A stretch of DNA of 20,714 nt, from positions 1-20,714 of the forward strand of contig JAPKMW010000146.1 of assembly GCA_026645575.1 (NCBI GenBank), given 5' to 3'. Under the pieces are notes generated by a model. The model did no database searches and was not told where the DNA came from. It saw only the letters and a program-made list of their open reading frames with translations. Each line of letters opens with the position of its first letter. Position 1 is the first letter of the stretch. Shown here in pieces: positions 6,415 through 13,563 of the stretch. The translations under genes and the position numbers were made by a program. Source of the stretch: Caldilineaceae bacterium (lineage in GTDB: Bacteria; Chloroflexota; Anaerolineae; Caldilineales; Caldilineaceae).

Positions 6415-6464
6415 CCACACGGAAGTAACCCATTACCCTGGTAAAACTGTTACTTTCCGCGTGG
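6415..6464. repeat. Imperfect 15-bp hairpin in the kinase upstream region
   Basis: CCACACGGAAGTAAC (6415-6429) pairs with GTTACTTTCCGCGTGG (6449-6464) with one bulge. The single mismatch becomes a G-U pair only in minus-strand RNA, which suggests the RNA is read in the direction of the kinase gene. An inner TTACC/GGTAA lies at 6433-6444. Confidence 0.5.
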
Positions 6465-6494
6465 GCCTGGGGGCGCGTTGGTATATCTAAAAGT

Positions 6495-6523
6495 TTGACG
6501 AAGTCCCTTCTGTAGTTTACGAT
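6495..6523 (+). promoter_or_regulatory. Candidate promoter towards sufE
   Basis: TTGACG (6495-6500), a 17-base spacer and TACGAT (6518-6523). If used, transcription would start near 6530 and leave a leader of about 270 bases that includes the hairpin at 6708-6776. Other promoters nearer the gene cannot be excluded in this AT-rich stretch. Confidence 0.35.
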
Positions 6524-6707
6524 ATCAGCCGTTGTTTTGCATGACGCAAGTTTGACACTCTGATTACAATCTTCCGACATCAACGGACAAAACAAATGTT
6601 GTAGCGGAGCTTGTTGTGGTCATGCAAATTGTGTGGCGTTTTTTATAGCATTAGATACCAGATAATACAAACTGTCAAGCGGCAATTTTGCTGTAGATTT
6701 GCTGTGT

Positions 6708-6776
6708 AACTACGCTGCCCGCTTCTAGCCGGTCACCGGGAACCCCTGCGGGGCTGCGGCTGGGAGCAGCGTAGTT
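6708..6776 (+). promoter_or_regulatory. Structured leader element before sufE
   Basis: AACTACGCTGC (6708-6718) pairs perfectly with GCAGCGTAGTT (6766-6776) over 11 bp. The enclosed 47 bases contain AGCC/GGCT (6727-6730, 6758-6761), CCGG-TCA-CCGG (6729-6739) and CCCC-TGC-GGGG (6743-6753). The element ends 26 bases before the sufE start codon. It is GC-rich in an otherwise AT-rich spacer. I match it to no riboswitch class. It could be a regulatory leader or an inserted palindromic repeat. Confidence 0.5.
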
Positions 6777-6802
6777 CCAGTTGCTGTAGAGATAGGAAGA
6801 TC

Positions 6803-7255
6803 ATGTCGGAAACAACGGTTGAAGAAAAGATTGCGCGCTGCCCTGCCGCACTCCAAACCATTATTCATGAGTTTCGCGAGGTCCTGCCACGCGAACGGCT
6901 GGAACTGCTGCTGGAATATGCCGATAGCCTGCCCGATCTGCCGGCGCGGCTCCATGAAAAGCGGGATAACATGGAGCAAATCCATGAATGTCAATCGCCC
7001 GTCTTTTTGCATACAGAGATTGAACAGGGCCAGGTCTATTTTTATCTTGACATCCCGCGGGAGGCGCCGACCGTTCGGGGCTATGCCGGCATTTTGGTCG
7101 AGGGGCTCAATGGAGCGGCGCCGGCGGCCATTCAGGCCATGCCCGAAGATGTTTATCTCCTTCTGGGGCTACATGAAGCCATCACGCCGCAACGTTTACG
7201 CGGCCTTCATGCGCTGGCTGTCTATATGAAACGACAAGTGCAACGATTACAATAA
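6803..7255 (+). CDS. sufE: SufE family cysteine-desulfurase sulfur acceptor
   Basis: A 150-residue protein with the SufE fold along its length. The active-site cysteine is Cys63 in HECQSPVFL, equivalent to the V-x-G-C-Q-S-x-V-W loop of SufE. The C-terminal part, [24 protein letters not shown] (124-147), matches the SPSRxNGL region in position, although the motif here is TPQRLRGL. SufE takes persulfide sulfur from a SufS-type desulfurase and passes it to the SufBCD scaffold for Fe-S cluster assembly. No sufS, sufB, sufC or sufD lies in the window, so it acts in trans with a distant cluster or another desulfurase. The start is set by AGGA eight bases before ATG. No clear terminator follows. Confidence 0.88.
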   Translation: MSETTVEEKIARCPAALQTIIHEFREVLPRERLELLLEYADSLPDLPARLHEKRDNMEQIHECQSPVFLHTEIEQGQVYFYLDIPREAPTVRGYAGILVEGLNGAAPAAIQAMPEDVYLLLGLHEAITPQRLRGLHALAVYMKRQVQRLQ

Positions 7256-7370
7256 TTTACCGTAATGAAAGAGATCCGGTTCTGCACGGTCAAACCCTAT
7301 GGATTCAACGTGCAAACTTTGGTCTCTGGCTACATAATTAATCGTCTGTCAAGAAATAAGGAACCGACCA

Positions 7371-8252
7371 ATGGAACAGCTATTTGCCTTTGACAATCTG
7401 GTTGCATTGCTGACACTGCTGGCGCTTGAGATTGTATTGGGCATCGACAATGTGATTTTCATTGCCATTTTATCATCCAAGTTGCCGGTGGATCAGCAAG
7501 CACGGGCGCGAACAACCGGCATTGCCTTAGCCGTGATCACCCGCATTCTGCTTTTGTTTGGGATTAGCTGGATTATGACGCTGACCCAGCCACTCTGGAC
7601 CATCTTTGACAATGAGCTGTCGGGCCGTGATCTAATTTTGCTTGTCGGTGGCCTCTTTTTGATCGGCAAGAGTACCTATGAGATTCACGAAAAGTTAGAA
7701 GCCGCCGAGCATAGCACCGCTACCAAAGCCATGGCGACTTTTGCCGCTGTCATTATCCAGATTGTACTGGTTGACATCGTCTTTTCTTTGGACTCAGTAA
7801 TCACAGCCGTTGGCATCTCCAATCATATTGAGATTATGGTCACAGCGGTAGTGGTTGCCGCGGTTGTCATGTTGGCCTTTGCCGGCGCCATTAGCGGCTT
7901 TGTCGAAAAACACCCGACCATGAAGGTGCTAGCCCTCTCCTTTCTGATTCTCATCGGCTCAATGTTGGTGATTGAGGGCTGGAACGCCGAAGCCGCGCAC
8001 GAAATGCACCTGAAAAACTATGCTTATTTTGCCATGGCCTTCTCCTTCCTGGTTGAGATGGTCAATCTGCGGGTGCGCAAACATGCCAAAAATCCGGTAC
8101 AGCTCCACAATCAACCGACGCTGCATCAGGTTGAATTAACGCCAGCGCCGGTCGCGGTAGGATCTGGTGGGCATGGCATCGGCGTCGCCACGACGAAGGC
8201 AACCAGCACAGCACGCCCCCGCCCCGCCGGCAAACAACGCAAGAAACGGTAA
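7371..8252 (+). CDS. TerC family integral membrane protein
   Basis: A 293-residue protein with about seven membrane helices. The family hallmark acidic motifs are present: GIDNV (24-28, Asp26) in the first helix and SLDSV (139-143, Asp141) in a later one, both thought to contact metal. TerC/Alx proteins export Mn2+ or load it onto secreted proteins. Others were named for tellurite resistance, so substrate specificity cannot be read from sequence. After the last helix (about residue 235) comes a 55-residue Pro/Ala/Lys-rich cytosolic tail ending GKQRKKR, longer than in many relatives. The ribosome site AGGA lies about nine bases before ATG. A Mn2+ riboswitch (yybP-ykoY) often controls this family. 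I did not find its core, only a weak AGAGAT/GTCTCT and GCACG/CGTGC pairing at 7270-7327. Translation is coupled to pyrD. Confidence 0.9.
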   Translation: MEQLFAFDNLVALLTLLALEIVLGIDNVIFIAILSSKLPVDQQARARTTGIALAVITRILLLFGISWIMTLTQPLWTIFDNELSGRDLILLVGGLFLIGKSTYEIHEKLEAAEHSTATKAMATFAAVIIQIVLVDIVFSLDSVITAVGISNHIEIMVTAVVVAAVVMLAFAGAISGFVEKHPTMKVLALSFLILIGSMLVIEGWNAEAAHEMHLKNYAYFAMAFSFLVEMVNLRVRKHAKNPVQLHNQPTLHQVELTPAPVAVGSGGHGIGVATTKATSTARPRPAGKQRKKR

Positions 8253-9247
8253 TGACAGCGATGCCGACCATCACGGTTGACTTTTTAACACAAAAGCTAC
8301 CAACGCCGCTGGTCTTGGCCAGCGGCATTTGGGGGACAACGGTTAGCCTGTTGGAAAGGGCGGCCGCGGCTGGTTGTGGGGCAGTTACAGCCAAAAGCTG
8401 TGGCCCCACGCCCCGTAGCGGCCATGTCAATCCGACTTGTGTGGATTGGGGTCCCGGTTTGCTCAACGCCATCGGCCTGGCCAACCCCGGCGCCGAAGAG
8501 GAAGTGGCGCTGTTGACCCAAGCCAAAGTGGCGTTGGCGCCCCATCGCGCCGCCTTGATCGCCAGCATCTTTGCCGGCCCGCCGGCGGAGTTTGGTGCCG
8601 TCGCGGCGATGGTGGCCGCGGCCCAGCCCGACCTGATCGAGGTGAACATCTCCTGTCCCAATGTTCACAGCGAATTTGGCGAACCCTACGCCGCTGATGC
8701 CCAAGCCGCCGCCGAAGTGACCGGCTATGTGAAACAGGCCGTGGCCGCAGCCGGCATTCCGGTTATTGTTAAGCTCGCCCCCAATGTGCCCAGTATTGCG
8801 CGCATTGCCCGGTCCGTTGTCGCAGCCGGCGCTGATGCCCTCTGTGTCATTAATACGATGCCGGGGTTGTTGATCGATGCCGAAAGCGGACAGGCGATCC
8901 TCGCCAATCGCAGCGGCGGGTTGAGCGGCCCCATGCTCAAACCAATTGCGCTCAAGTGCGTCTATGATGTTTACCGCGCTTGCCCCGGCGTTCCCATCAT
9001 CGGCACCGGCGGGGTGAACAGTGGGCAGGATGTCGTGGAGATGATCATGGCCGGGGCGACAACTGTTGGCATCGGCAGCGCCATCTATTACCGGGGCGTC
9101 GCGGCGATCAGCCAGATCAAGCAGGAGTTGATCGACTGGCTCGATCAACATGGGGTGGCCGATCTTAACAGCCTACGGGGGCTGGCGCATCGTGAACCAA
9201 TCTACGCCACTGCCCCCACCGGCGCGCCCATCCCAACCGCCCATTAA
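8252..9247 (+). CDS. pyrD: Dihydroorotate dehydrogenase, class 1 (catalytic subunit)
   Basis: A 331-residue FMN-binding TIM barrel that oxidises dihydroorotate to orotate in pyrimidine synthesis. ASGIWG (23-28) and TAKSCG (47-52, Lys48) bind FMN and substrate. GLANPG (75-80) corresponds to the substrate loop. NISCPNV (132-138) holds the catalytic base Cys135, the mark of class 1 enzymes; class 2 uses Ser. IGTGGV (1000s-range, about 250-255) and [16 protein letters not shown] (269-284) bind the FMN phosphate. The sequence is closest in pattern to the NAD-linked 1B type, which normally needs a PyrK electron-transfer subunit, but no pyrK is adjacent. Its ATG shares one base with the terC stop (TAATG), so the two are translationally coupled. 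A second ATG nine bases on is an alternative start. Confidence 0.93.
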   Translation: MTAMPTITVDFLTQKLPTPLVLASGIWGTTVSLLERAAAAGCGAVTAKSCGPTPRSGHVNPTCVDWGPGLLNAIGLANPGAEEEVALLTQAKVALAPHRAALIASIFAGPPAEFGAVAAMVAAAQPDLIEVNISCPNVHSEFGEPYAADAQAAAEVTGYVKQAVAAAGIPVIVKLAPNVPSIARIARSVVAAGADALCVINTMPGLLIDAESGQAILANRSGGLSGPMLKPIALKCVYDVYRACPGVPIIGTGGVNSGQDVVEMIMAGATTVGIGSAIYYRGVAAISQIKQELIDWLDQHGVADLNSLRGLAHREPIYATAPTGAPIPTAH

Positions 9248-9304
9248 GGGTGATAGCGCCAACCATTTCAGCCAATTTCTGCACGCCGGTTTGCCGAGAC
9301 GGCA

Positions 9305-9853
9305 TCAGCGGCAGAGTTGACGCTTGACCTGGTTGAGGGTATTTTTGACAACAAGCGTCGGTTGCTGGACAATTTGACTAATTTCGGCGACGTTCACATT
9401 ACAGAGATAATAGAGTAGGGCAATTTGTTGAACTTCGGGGCTGAATTGTTGGAGCATCTGGCGTAGCTGAAGCGCTTGGGGATCTGGTGTAGCTGCGGCT
9501 GTTGGCACAAACGCTGGCTGGCGCTGGGCCGTTGTCCGCTGGTGACAGTAGCGCACCATTGGCGGATAGGCAGTAGCAAAGAGCAGCACCGTCAGATTTG
9601 CCACCGGTTGTGTACCAACCACCTGTGGCACCACGGTGGCAAAGATCGACGAAAGCAAGGATTGCGCTTCAACTTCGCTGACCCCATTGGCCGTGATGTA
9701 GTGGTAGAGGCGCGGACCCCATTCTTCCAAAAGCCGCGTCCAAGCGGTCGGCTCACCAGCAGCTAACTGGTGCAGCCATCCGGTTTCTTTGGGCAGTGGC
9801 GCAGGCGACCTTGTACGCAAAGCGAAGGCAGCAACAGGAAATCGACGATGCAT
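9305..9853 (-). CDS. Divergent sigma-70/ECF-like protein
   Basis: A 182-residue protein with the two-domain plan of an ECF sigma factor. A region-2-like helical part (about 26-110, GWLHQLAAGEPTAWTRLLEE then the YHYITANGVSEVEAQSLLSS segment) is joined by a Pro/Ala linker to a region-4-like helix-turn-helix (about 127-181, FSPEVQQIALLYYLCNVNVA). The DNA-contact residues are weakly conserved, so it may be a low-activity sigma factor or a protein derived from one. ATG 9853 is chosen because a TATAAT box lies at 9905-9910 on the minus strand, inside the longer frame that opens with TTG at 9925. The ribosome site is weak. No anti-sigma gene is adjacent. Confidence 0.65.
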   Translation of the reverse strand: MHRRFPVAAFALRTRSPAPLPKETGWLHQLAAGEPTAWTRLLEEWGPRLYHYITANGVSEVEAQSLLSSIFATVVPQVVGTQPVANLTVLLFATAYPPMVRYCHQRTTAQRQPAFVPTAAATPDPQALQLRQMLQQFSPEVQQIALLYYLCNVNVAEISQIVQQPTLVVKNTLNQVKRQLCR

Positions 9854-9987
9854 AGCGCTGTCTAACTCATTGGTATGGATTGCACAAGAGCTAAAGGAAT
9901 TGTAATTATATTTTACCAGACGCAACTATGGTGAAAAAGTTACGCCTGCCATTGGTCATTCACACACCTTCTAGCATAGCGCGATAA

Positions 9988-10022
9988 AAAAAGCTCCAAC
10001 CACTGTACTGGCGGAGCTTTTT
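9988..10022. terminator. Bidirectional terminator
   Basis: AAAAAGCTCC (9988-9997) and GGAGCTTTTT (10013-10022) are perfect arms, with CCA/TGG pairing inside the loop. Each strand ends in a U-run. On the minus strand it lies 25 bases after the stop of the 66-aa gene and supports that gene as real. Confidence 0.85.
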
Positions 10023-10047
10023 CAAACTTGAAAGACCGACGTTGATT

Positions 10048-10248
10048 TTATGCACGGAGCGCAAATGGTGGCGCGCTTACCGTTTCCGTCCGCTTCTTCT
10101 CAGATTCAACTAAAAAGGATGTGCTTTTGCCCAACCATTGTTGCTCTCGAACATGGTCTGCATGCGCCGCCGCAACACAAGCTGCATAGAATACCAGTGA
10201 AGCAATCATTGACGCAGCCAGATACCCCAGAACAATCCACATAATCAT
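10048..10248 (-). CDS. Small single-pass membrane protein (66 aa)
   Basis: One hydrophobic helix (about 3-29, MWIVLGYLAASMIASLVFYA) is followed by a hydrophilic, Ser/Glu/Lys-containing cytosolic tail. There is no cleavage site, so it is probably anchored in the membrane. The start at 10248 is set by GGAGG eight bases upstream; the in-frame TTG at 10263 lies over that ribosome site and is not used. A strong terminator follows. No family is recognised. Its upstream region carries a nested palindrome (10319-10378) that could be its operator. Confidence 0.7.
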   Translation of the reverse strand: MIMWIVLGYLAASMIASLVFYAACVAAAHADHVREQQWLGKSTSFLVESEKKRTETVSAPPFALRA

Positions 10249-10318
10249 TGGTTTAGCCTCCAACCAGATGCTCTTTACAAATCTACTACCATTGTTGCGT
10301 CGATGATGGCATCACTAT

Positions 10319-10378
10319 AGTGTTCCTACGGGAGTTGTGGAAACCTGTCAGGTTTTACACGAATCATCTAGGAACACT
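10319..10378. repeat. Nested palindrome upstream of the 66-aa gene
   Basis: AGTGTTCCTA (10319-10328) pairs with TAGGAACACT (10369-10378). In the centre, AAACCTG-T-CAGGTTT (10341-10355) is a perfect odd palindrome flanked by GTG and CAC. The central palindrome has the look of a dimeric repressor site; the outer arms could extrude as a cruciform. Confidence 0.55.
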
Positions 10379-10595
10379 GTATAACGGTTCGTGTTACTAC
10401 TACTCTTCCTATTTCATCAATGTTGGCTATCAATGAACAATAGAGTATCATAAATTCACAATTTTGCATCGCGACATTCGTACTATTCTTTTATGCAAGT
10501 TAATTTACCCATGCACATTTTCCATACGTCAATTGCCGCGGTTGCCTACGTCAGTAAAATGACCGAGTTGCGTCTTGATTTTTCATTATGATTCT

Positions 10596-10655
10596 GCTTG
10601 TAGCCGGTTCGTGATTGGCGGCGTATGGGATGCCCGTCACAGACTGGCTACAAGC
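10596..10655 (+). repeat. Inverted repeat in the nudC leader
   Basis: GCTTGTAGCC (10596-10605) and GGCTACAAGC (10646-10655) are perfect 10-bp arms. The 40-base loop can form smaller stems (GTGA/TCAC and GGC/GCC). It ends 49 bases before the nudC start. It may be a leader structure or a repeat copy. Confidence 0.5.
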
Positions 10656-10704
10656 GGAGTGAATCGTTCCATATTTTCAAAGCGAAAAGCGAGTCTTTCT
10701 AGTC

Positions 10705-11670
10705 ATGGATCACTATTCACGTTCTGCACTCAATTTTTTTGCCGCCAACCCGCTAGATCGGTTGGTTGACAAGCGGCGGGATCTGGCCTGGTTATCAGCA
10801 CAGGTGACGGCGCCCACCACCCGTTTTGTACCGGTCTGGCGGATGCAAAATCTCTTTGGCGATGCCAATTCAGCAGTACCGCGTCTGTTAACGTCGGCAG
10901 AGTTACCCCAAAGCCTGGCGCCGGATACGGTTACATTGCTCGGTTCGCATGAGGGTACGGTCTATTTTGCCCTGGATGTGGAGCAGGAAGGGGCGGAGAC
11001 GCCGCCGGCTTGGGTGACAGCCTATGGCGCTTTCCGCGATCTGCGTATGGTCGGCGTGGCCGTCGAGCCCTTTTTGGGGGCGCAGTTGGCCTATGCGCGC
11101 GCCATGATCTACTGGGAACGCCGTCACCGCTTTTGCGGCGACTGCGGCCACCCTACCCGTAGCACCGAAGGCGGCTTTGTCCGCACTTGCACCAATGGGG
11201 CTTGCGGCAAGCAGATCTTCCCGCGCACCGACCCGGCGATCATTGTGTTGGTACAATCTGGCGAACATTGCCTGTTGGCACGCCAAGCCAGTTGGCCCCC
11301 TGGTCGCTATTCGATTATTGCCGGCTTTGTCGAGCCGGGAGAAAGTCTGGAGGATGCGGTCAAACGGGAAGTACATGAAGAGGCCGGTATTGAAGTTGCC
11401 GAAATCACCTACCAGTCCTCCCAGCCGTGGCCCTTCCCTAGCTCGCTGATGTTGGGTTTTATGGCGCAAGCCGCCACCACCCAATTCAACCTGATCGATA
11501 ATGAATTGGAGGACGCCCGCTGGTTTACCCGCGCCCAGATCGCTGAACAAGTACGGGCCGGCACGCTGAAACTGCCGCCGGGCTTGTCCATCTCACGCCG
11601 ATTGATCGAAAGCTGGTTCGATGCCGGTGATCAGGGCAAGTTGCGCGAAGTCGCGCCGGAAGCGTGGTAA
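10705..11670 (+). CDS. nudC: NADH pyrophosphatase / NAD-RNA decapping Nudix hydrolase
   Basis: A 321-residue protein with three parts: a variable N-terminal domain (1-130), a zinc ribbon with Cys144, Cys147, Cys162 and Cys167, and a Nudix domain. The Nudix box GFVEPGESLEDAVKREVHEE (207-226, continuing AGI) has every consensus residue (GX5EX7REVXEEXGI, with Ala before Gly). It is followed by SQPWPFPSS (239-247), the signature separating NudC enzymes from other Nudix proteins. The enzyme splits NAD(H) into NMN(H) and AMP and removes NAD caps from RNA. The ribosome site is weak (GAG about 10 bases before ATG), but the start agrees with the family. A 22-bp perfect hairpin follows the stop and probably ends the transcript. 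Confidence 0.95.
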   Translation: MDHYSRSALNFFAANPLDRLVDKRRDLAWLSAQVTAPTTRFVPVWRMQNLFGDANSAVPRLLTSAELPQSLAPDTVTLLGSHEGTVYFALDVEQEGAETPPAWVTAYGAFRDLRMVGVAVEPFLGAQLAYARAMIYWERRHRFCGDCGHPTRSTEGGFVRTCTNGACGKQIFPRTDPAIIVLVQSGEHCLLARQASWPPGRYSIIAGFVEPGESLEDAVKREVHEEAGIEVAEITYQSSQPWPFPSSLMLGFMAQAATTQFNLIDNELEDARWFTRAQIAEQVRAGTLKLPPGLSISRRLIESWFDAGDQGKLREVAPEAW

Positions 11671-11682
11671 ACCACACAACTT

Positions 11683-11743
11683 GCTCACAGCCGCGCCGAA
11701 AAGGCAACCCGTGACCGGTTACCTTTTCGGCGCGGCTGTGAGC
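11683..11743. repeat. 22-bp perfect hairpin between nudC and GNAT gene
   Basis: Arms at 11683-11704 and 11722-11743 are perfectly complementary over 22 bp, with a 17-base loop that itself holds AACC/GGTT. The inner end of the arms is AAAAGG/CCTTTT and no U-run follows outside. It may work as a terminator without U-run, an mRNA-stabilising 3' end, or be a repeat copy. Confidence 0.8.
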
Positions 11744-11767
11744 GGGCTTAGTAATCGCAGGAACGTT

Positions 11768-12277
11768 ATGCAGCCAATGACCCATATGATACGACCAATA
11801 CAAGCCGGGGACGAAGCCTTTCTCTGGCTAATGCTCTTTTACGCGGCGCACATGCACGAAGAGCCGGGGAAAACCATCGCCGACGCCAAACAAAACCCCG
11901 ACCTGGCAAAATATGTCACCTATTGGGGCCAACCGGGTGATCTCGGCTTTATTGCAACCGCCAGTGACAGCGGTGAGCCTGTCGGCGCGGTCTGGGTGCG
12001 GCTCTATGTGGGCGACAATAAAGCCTATAGCCAGACCAGTGATGATACCCCGGAATTGGCAATGGCGGTTCTCCCCGACTATACCGGCCAGGGGATCGGG
12101 ACGCGTTTGCTGCAACAACTTATTGCGGCGGCGCGCCCCCATTACCCGGCGCTGGCGCTCAATGTGCGCGCCGATAATCCGGCCTTTCGCTTATATCAAC
12201 GGCTTGGGTTTGTCGTGGTCAAGGAGATGGTGAATCGAGTCGGTGGGCTGTCGTATGATATGCGGTTGCCGTTCTAG
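11768..12277 (+). CDS. GNAT family N-acetyltransferase
   Basis: A 169-residue single-domain GCN5-related acetyltransferase. The N-terminus MIRPIQAGDEAFLWLML (7-23) is the usual first strand and helix. LAMAVLPDYTGQGIGTRLL (98-116) holds motif A with the Q-G-x-G acetyl-CoA pyrophosphate loop. LNVRADNPAFRLYQRLGF (131-148) is motif B with the conserved Asn and Tyr. The acceptor substrate cannot be predicted. ATG 11768 is set by AGGA seven bases upstream; the frame is open further upstream through the hairpin, which is not coding. It follows nudC by about 100 bases on the same strand. Confidence 0.88.
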   Translation: MQPMTHMIRPIQAGDEAFLWLMLFYAAHMHEEPGKTIADAKQNPDLAKYVTYWGQPGDLGFIATASDSGEPVGAVWVRLYVGDNKAYSQTSDDTPELAMAVLPDYTGQGIGTRLLQQLIAAARPHYPALALNVRADNPAFRLYQRLGFVVVKEMVNRVGGLSYDMRLPF

Positions 12278-12339
12278 CCATATCCGCCCAGTTGGCCAGA
12301 TCAAATCATTACGATTGCGTGGGGTTCAGTAATAACGGT

Positions 12340-12367
12340 TTGTAATTCGCGCATAGCGTAGTATGAT
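12340..12367 (+). promoter_or_regulatory. Candidate promoter of the dehydrogenase
   Basis: TTGTAA (12340-12345), a 16-base spacer and TATGAT (12362-12367). The start of transcription would be near 12375, about 40 bases before the ATG. Confidence 0.4.
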
Positions 12368-12412
12368 ATAGGTTGCTCTTAAAAATGTCAACCAGTAGAG
12401 AAAGAGAAACTT

Positions 12413-13510
12413 ATGGCTACCCAAATCAATGAACCCCTCCCCAAAACCATGCCCGCCGTCGTCTGTCATGGCCCGCAAGACTACCGGTTGGAAGAGTGGC
12501 GCGTACCCCAAGCCGGCCCCGGCGAGGTGATCGTCAAGGTCGATTCGGTCGGGATCTGCGCCAGTGATTTGAAGTGTTATTTGGGGGCGGCGCTCTTTTG
12601 GGGTGATGCCCAGCGCGTTGGCTATGCCCAGCCACCGGTGATTCCCGGCCATGAGTTTGTCGGCACTGTGGTGGCGCTGGGCGAAGGGGCTGGTGAAAAG
12701 TATGGTCTAGCGCTGGGCGACACCGCCGTCTCCGAACAGATCACCCCTTGCTGGCAATGTCGTTATTGCCAACGGGGCCAATATTGGATGTGCCAGGTGC
12801 ATGACATCTATGGCTTTCGGCAAAAAGCCTTTGGTGCTATGGCGCCTTACATGCGCTTCCCCGCCAACGCCATCAACTACAAAGTGCCGGCGAGCATTCC
12901 CAAAGATCACGCCGTCTTTATCGAGCCGCTGGCCTGTTCGATCCATGCTGTCCAGCGGGGCAACATTGAGTTAGATCATGTGGTGGTGATCGCCGGCGCC
13001 GGCCCCTTGGGCTTGGGGATGATCGCCGCCGCCCGGCTCAAAAACCCGCGGCTACTGATTTCCGTTGATCTGAGCGATGATCGGCTGGATCTGGCGCAAG
13101 CTTGTGGCGCCGATCTGGGCTTGAACCCGCGCAAGGTAGATGTGGTGGATGAGATTCGCAAATTGACCGACGGCTATGGCTGTGATGTCTACATTGAAGC
13201 GACCGGCCATCCCAGCGCTGTCGAGCAAGGGTTGCACGCCATCTGCAAGCTTGGCACCTTTGTCGAGTTCAGCGTCATGCGCGAGCCGGTGACGGTCGAT
13301 TGGACCATTATCGGTGACACCAAAGAACTCAATGTGCATGGCGCTCACCTCAGCCCCTACACCTATCCGATAGCCATCAACATGCTGGCGAAAGGCTTGC
13401 TGCCGATGGATCGCATCATCACCCATCGCTTGCCGCTGACCGATTTTCAGCGGGGGATAGATCTGGTGGCGGCAGGGACGCAGTCGATCAAGGTGACGTT
13501 GCAGCCGTAA
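12413..13510 (+). CDS. Zinc-dependent medium-chain dehydrogenase, EltD-like (polyol/alcohol)
   Basis: A 365-residue MDR-superfamily enzyme. The GroES-like catalytic domain has Cys49 (GICASD), His80-Glu81 (PGHEFVG) and Glu171 as catalytic zinc ligands or neighbours. The structural zinc site is Cys113, Cys116, Cys119 and Cys127. The Rossmann domain starts with GAGPLG (195-200), and acidic Asp219 after the second strand suggests NAD rather than NADP. The overall pattern (LKCYLGAALFWGD, VHDIYGF, GYGCDVYIEATGHPS) recalls erythritol/L-threitol dehydrogenase EltD of mycobacteria from memory. No kinase, isomerase or transporter for polyol use is adjacent, so the substrate is uncertain. A purine-rich AGAGAAA precedes the ATG. 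A 15-bp hairpin follows the stop. Confidence 0.85.
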   Translation: MATQINEPLPKTMPAVVCHGPQDYRLEEWRVPQAGPGEVIVKVDSVGICASDLKCYLGAALFWGDAQRVGYAQPPVIPGHEFVGTVVALGEGAGEKYGLALGDTAVSEQITPCWQCRYCQRGQYWMCQVHDIYGFRQKAFGAMAPYMRFPANAINYKVPASIPKDHAVFIEPLACSIHAVQRGNIELDHVVVIAGAGPLGLGMIAAARLKNPRLLISVDLSDDRLDLAQACGADLGLNPRKVDVVDEIRKLTDGYGCDVYIEATGHPSAVEQGLHAICKLGTFVEFSVMREPVTVDWTIIGDTKELNVHGAHLSPYTYPIAINMLAKGLLPMDRIITHRLPLTDFQRGIDLVAAGTQSIKVTLQP

Positions 13511-13517
13511 GCATAAG

Positions 13518-13550
13518 AGAAGTTCGACTTCTCCAAGAAGTCGAACTTCT
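13518..13550. repeat. 15-bp perfect hairpin between convergent genes
   Basis: AGAAGTTCGACTTCT (13518-13532), loop CCA, AGAAGTCGAACTTCT (13536-13550). It sits between the dehydrogenase stop and the stop of the minus-strand membrane gene. There is no U-run on either strand. Position suggests a shared terminator or a REP-type repeat. Confidence 0.8.
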
Positions 13551-13563
13551 GGGCTACCGGCCC

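Larger units (their letters stand above)
6337..6802. other. 466-bp divergent intergenic region
   Basis: This lies between the divergent kinase and sufE genes. It contains a hairpin at 6415-6464, a plus-strand promoter candidate at 6495-6523 and the structured sufE leader at 6708-6776. A 65-codon minus frame at 6398-6595 has no ribosome site or protein-like pattern and is not called. Confidence 0.6.
10249..10704. other. 456-bp divergent intergenic region
   Basis: AT-rich spacer between the 66-aa gene and nudC. It contains the nested palindrome at 10319-10378, a weak plus-strand promoter candidate (TTGGCT 10423-10428, 17 bases, TATCAT 10446-10451) and the inverted repeat at 10596-10655. No gene is seen. 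Confidence 0.5.

Noticed and set aside
6398..6595. 65-codon minus frame upstream of the kinase
   Set aside because: No ribosome site, no recognisable pattern, and it overlaps the hairpin at 6415.
7256..7370. yybP-ykoY Mn2+ riboswitch ahead of terC
   Set aside because: Only a weak two-step pairing is present; the conserved loop sequences are absent.
8297..9151. 284-codon minus frame inside pyrD
   Set aside because: Shadow of a GC-rich gene; no ribosome site and unnatural composition.
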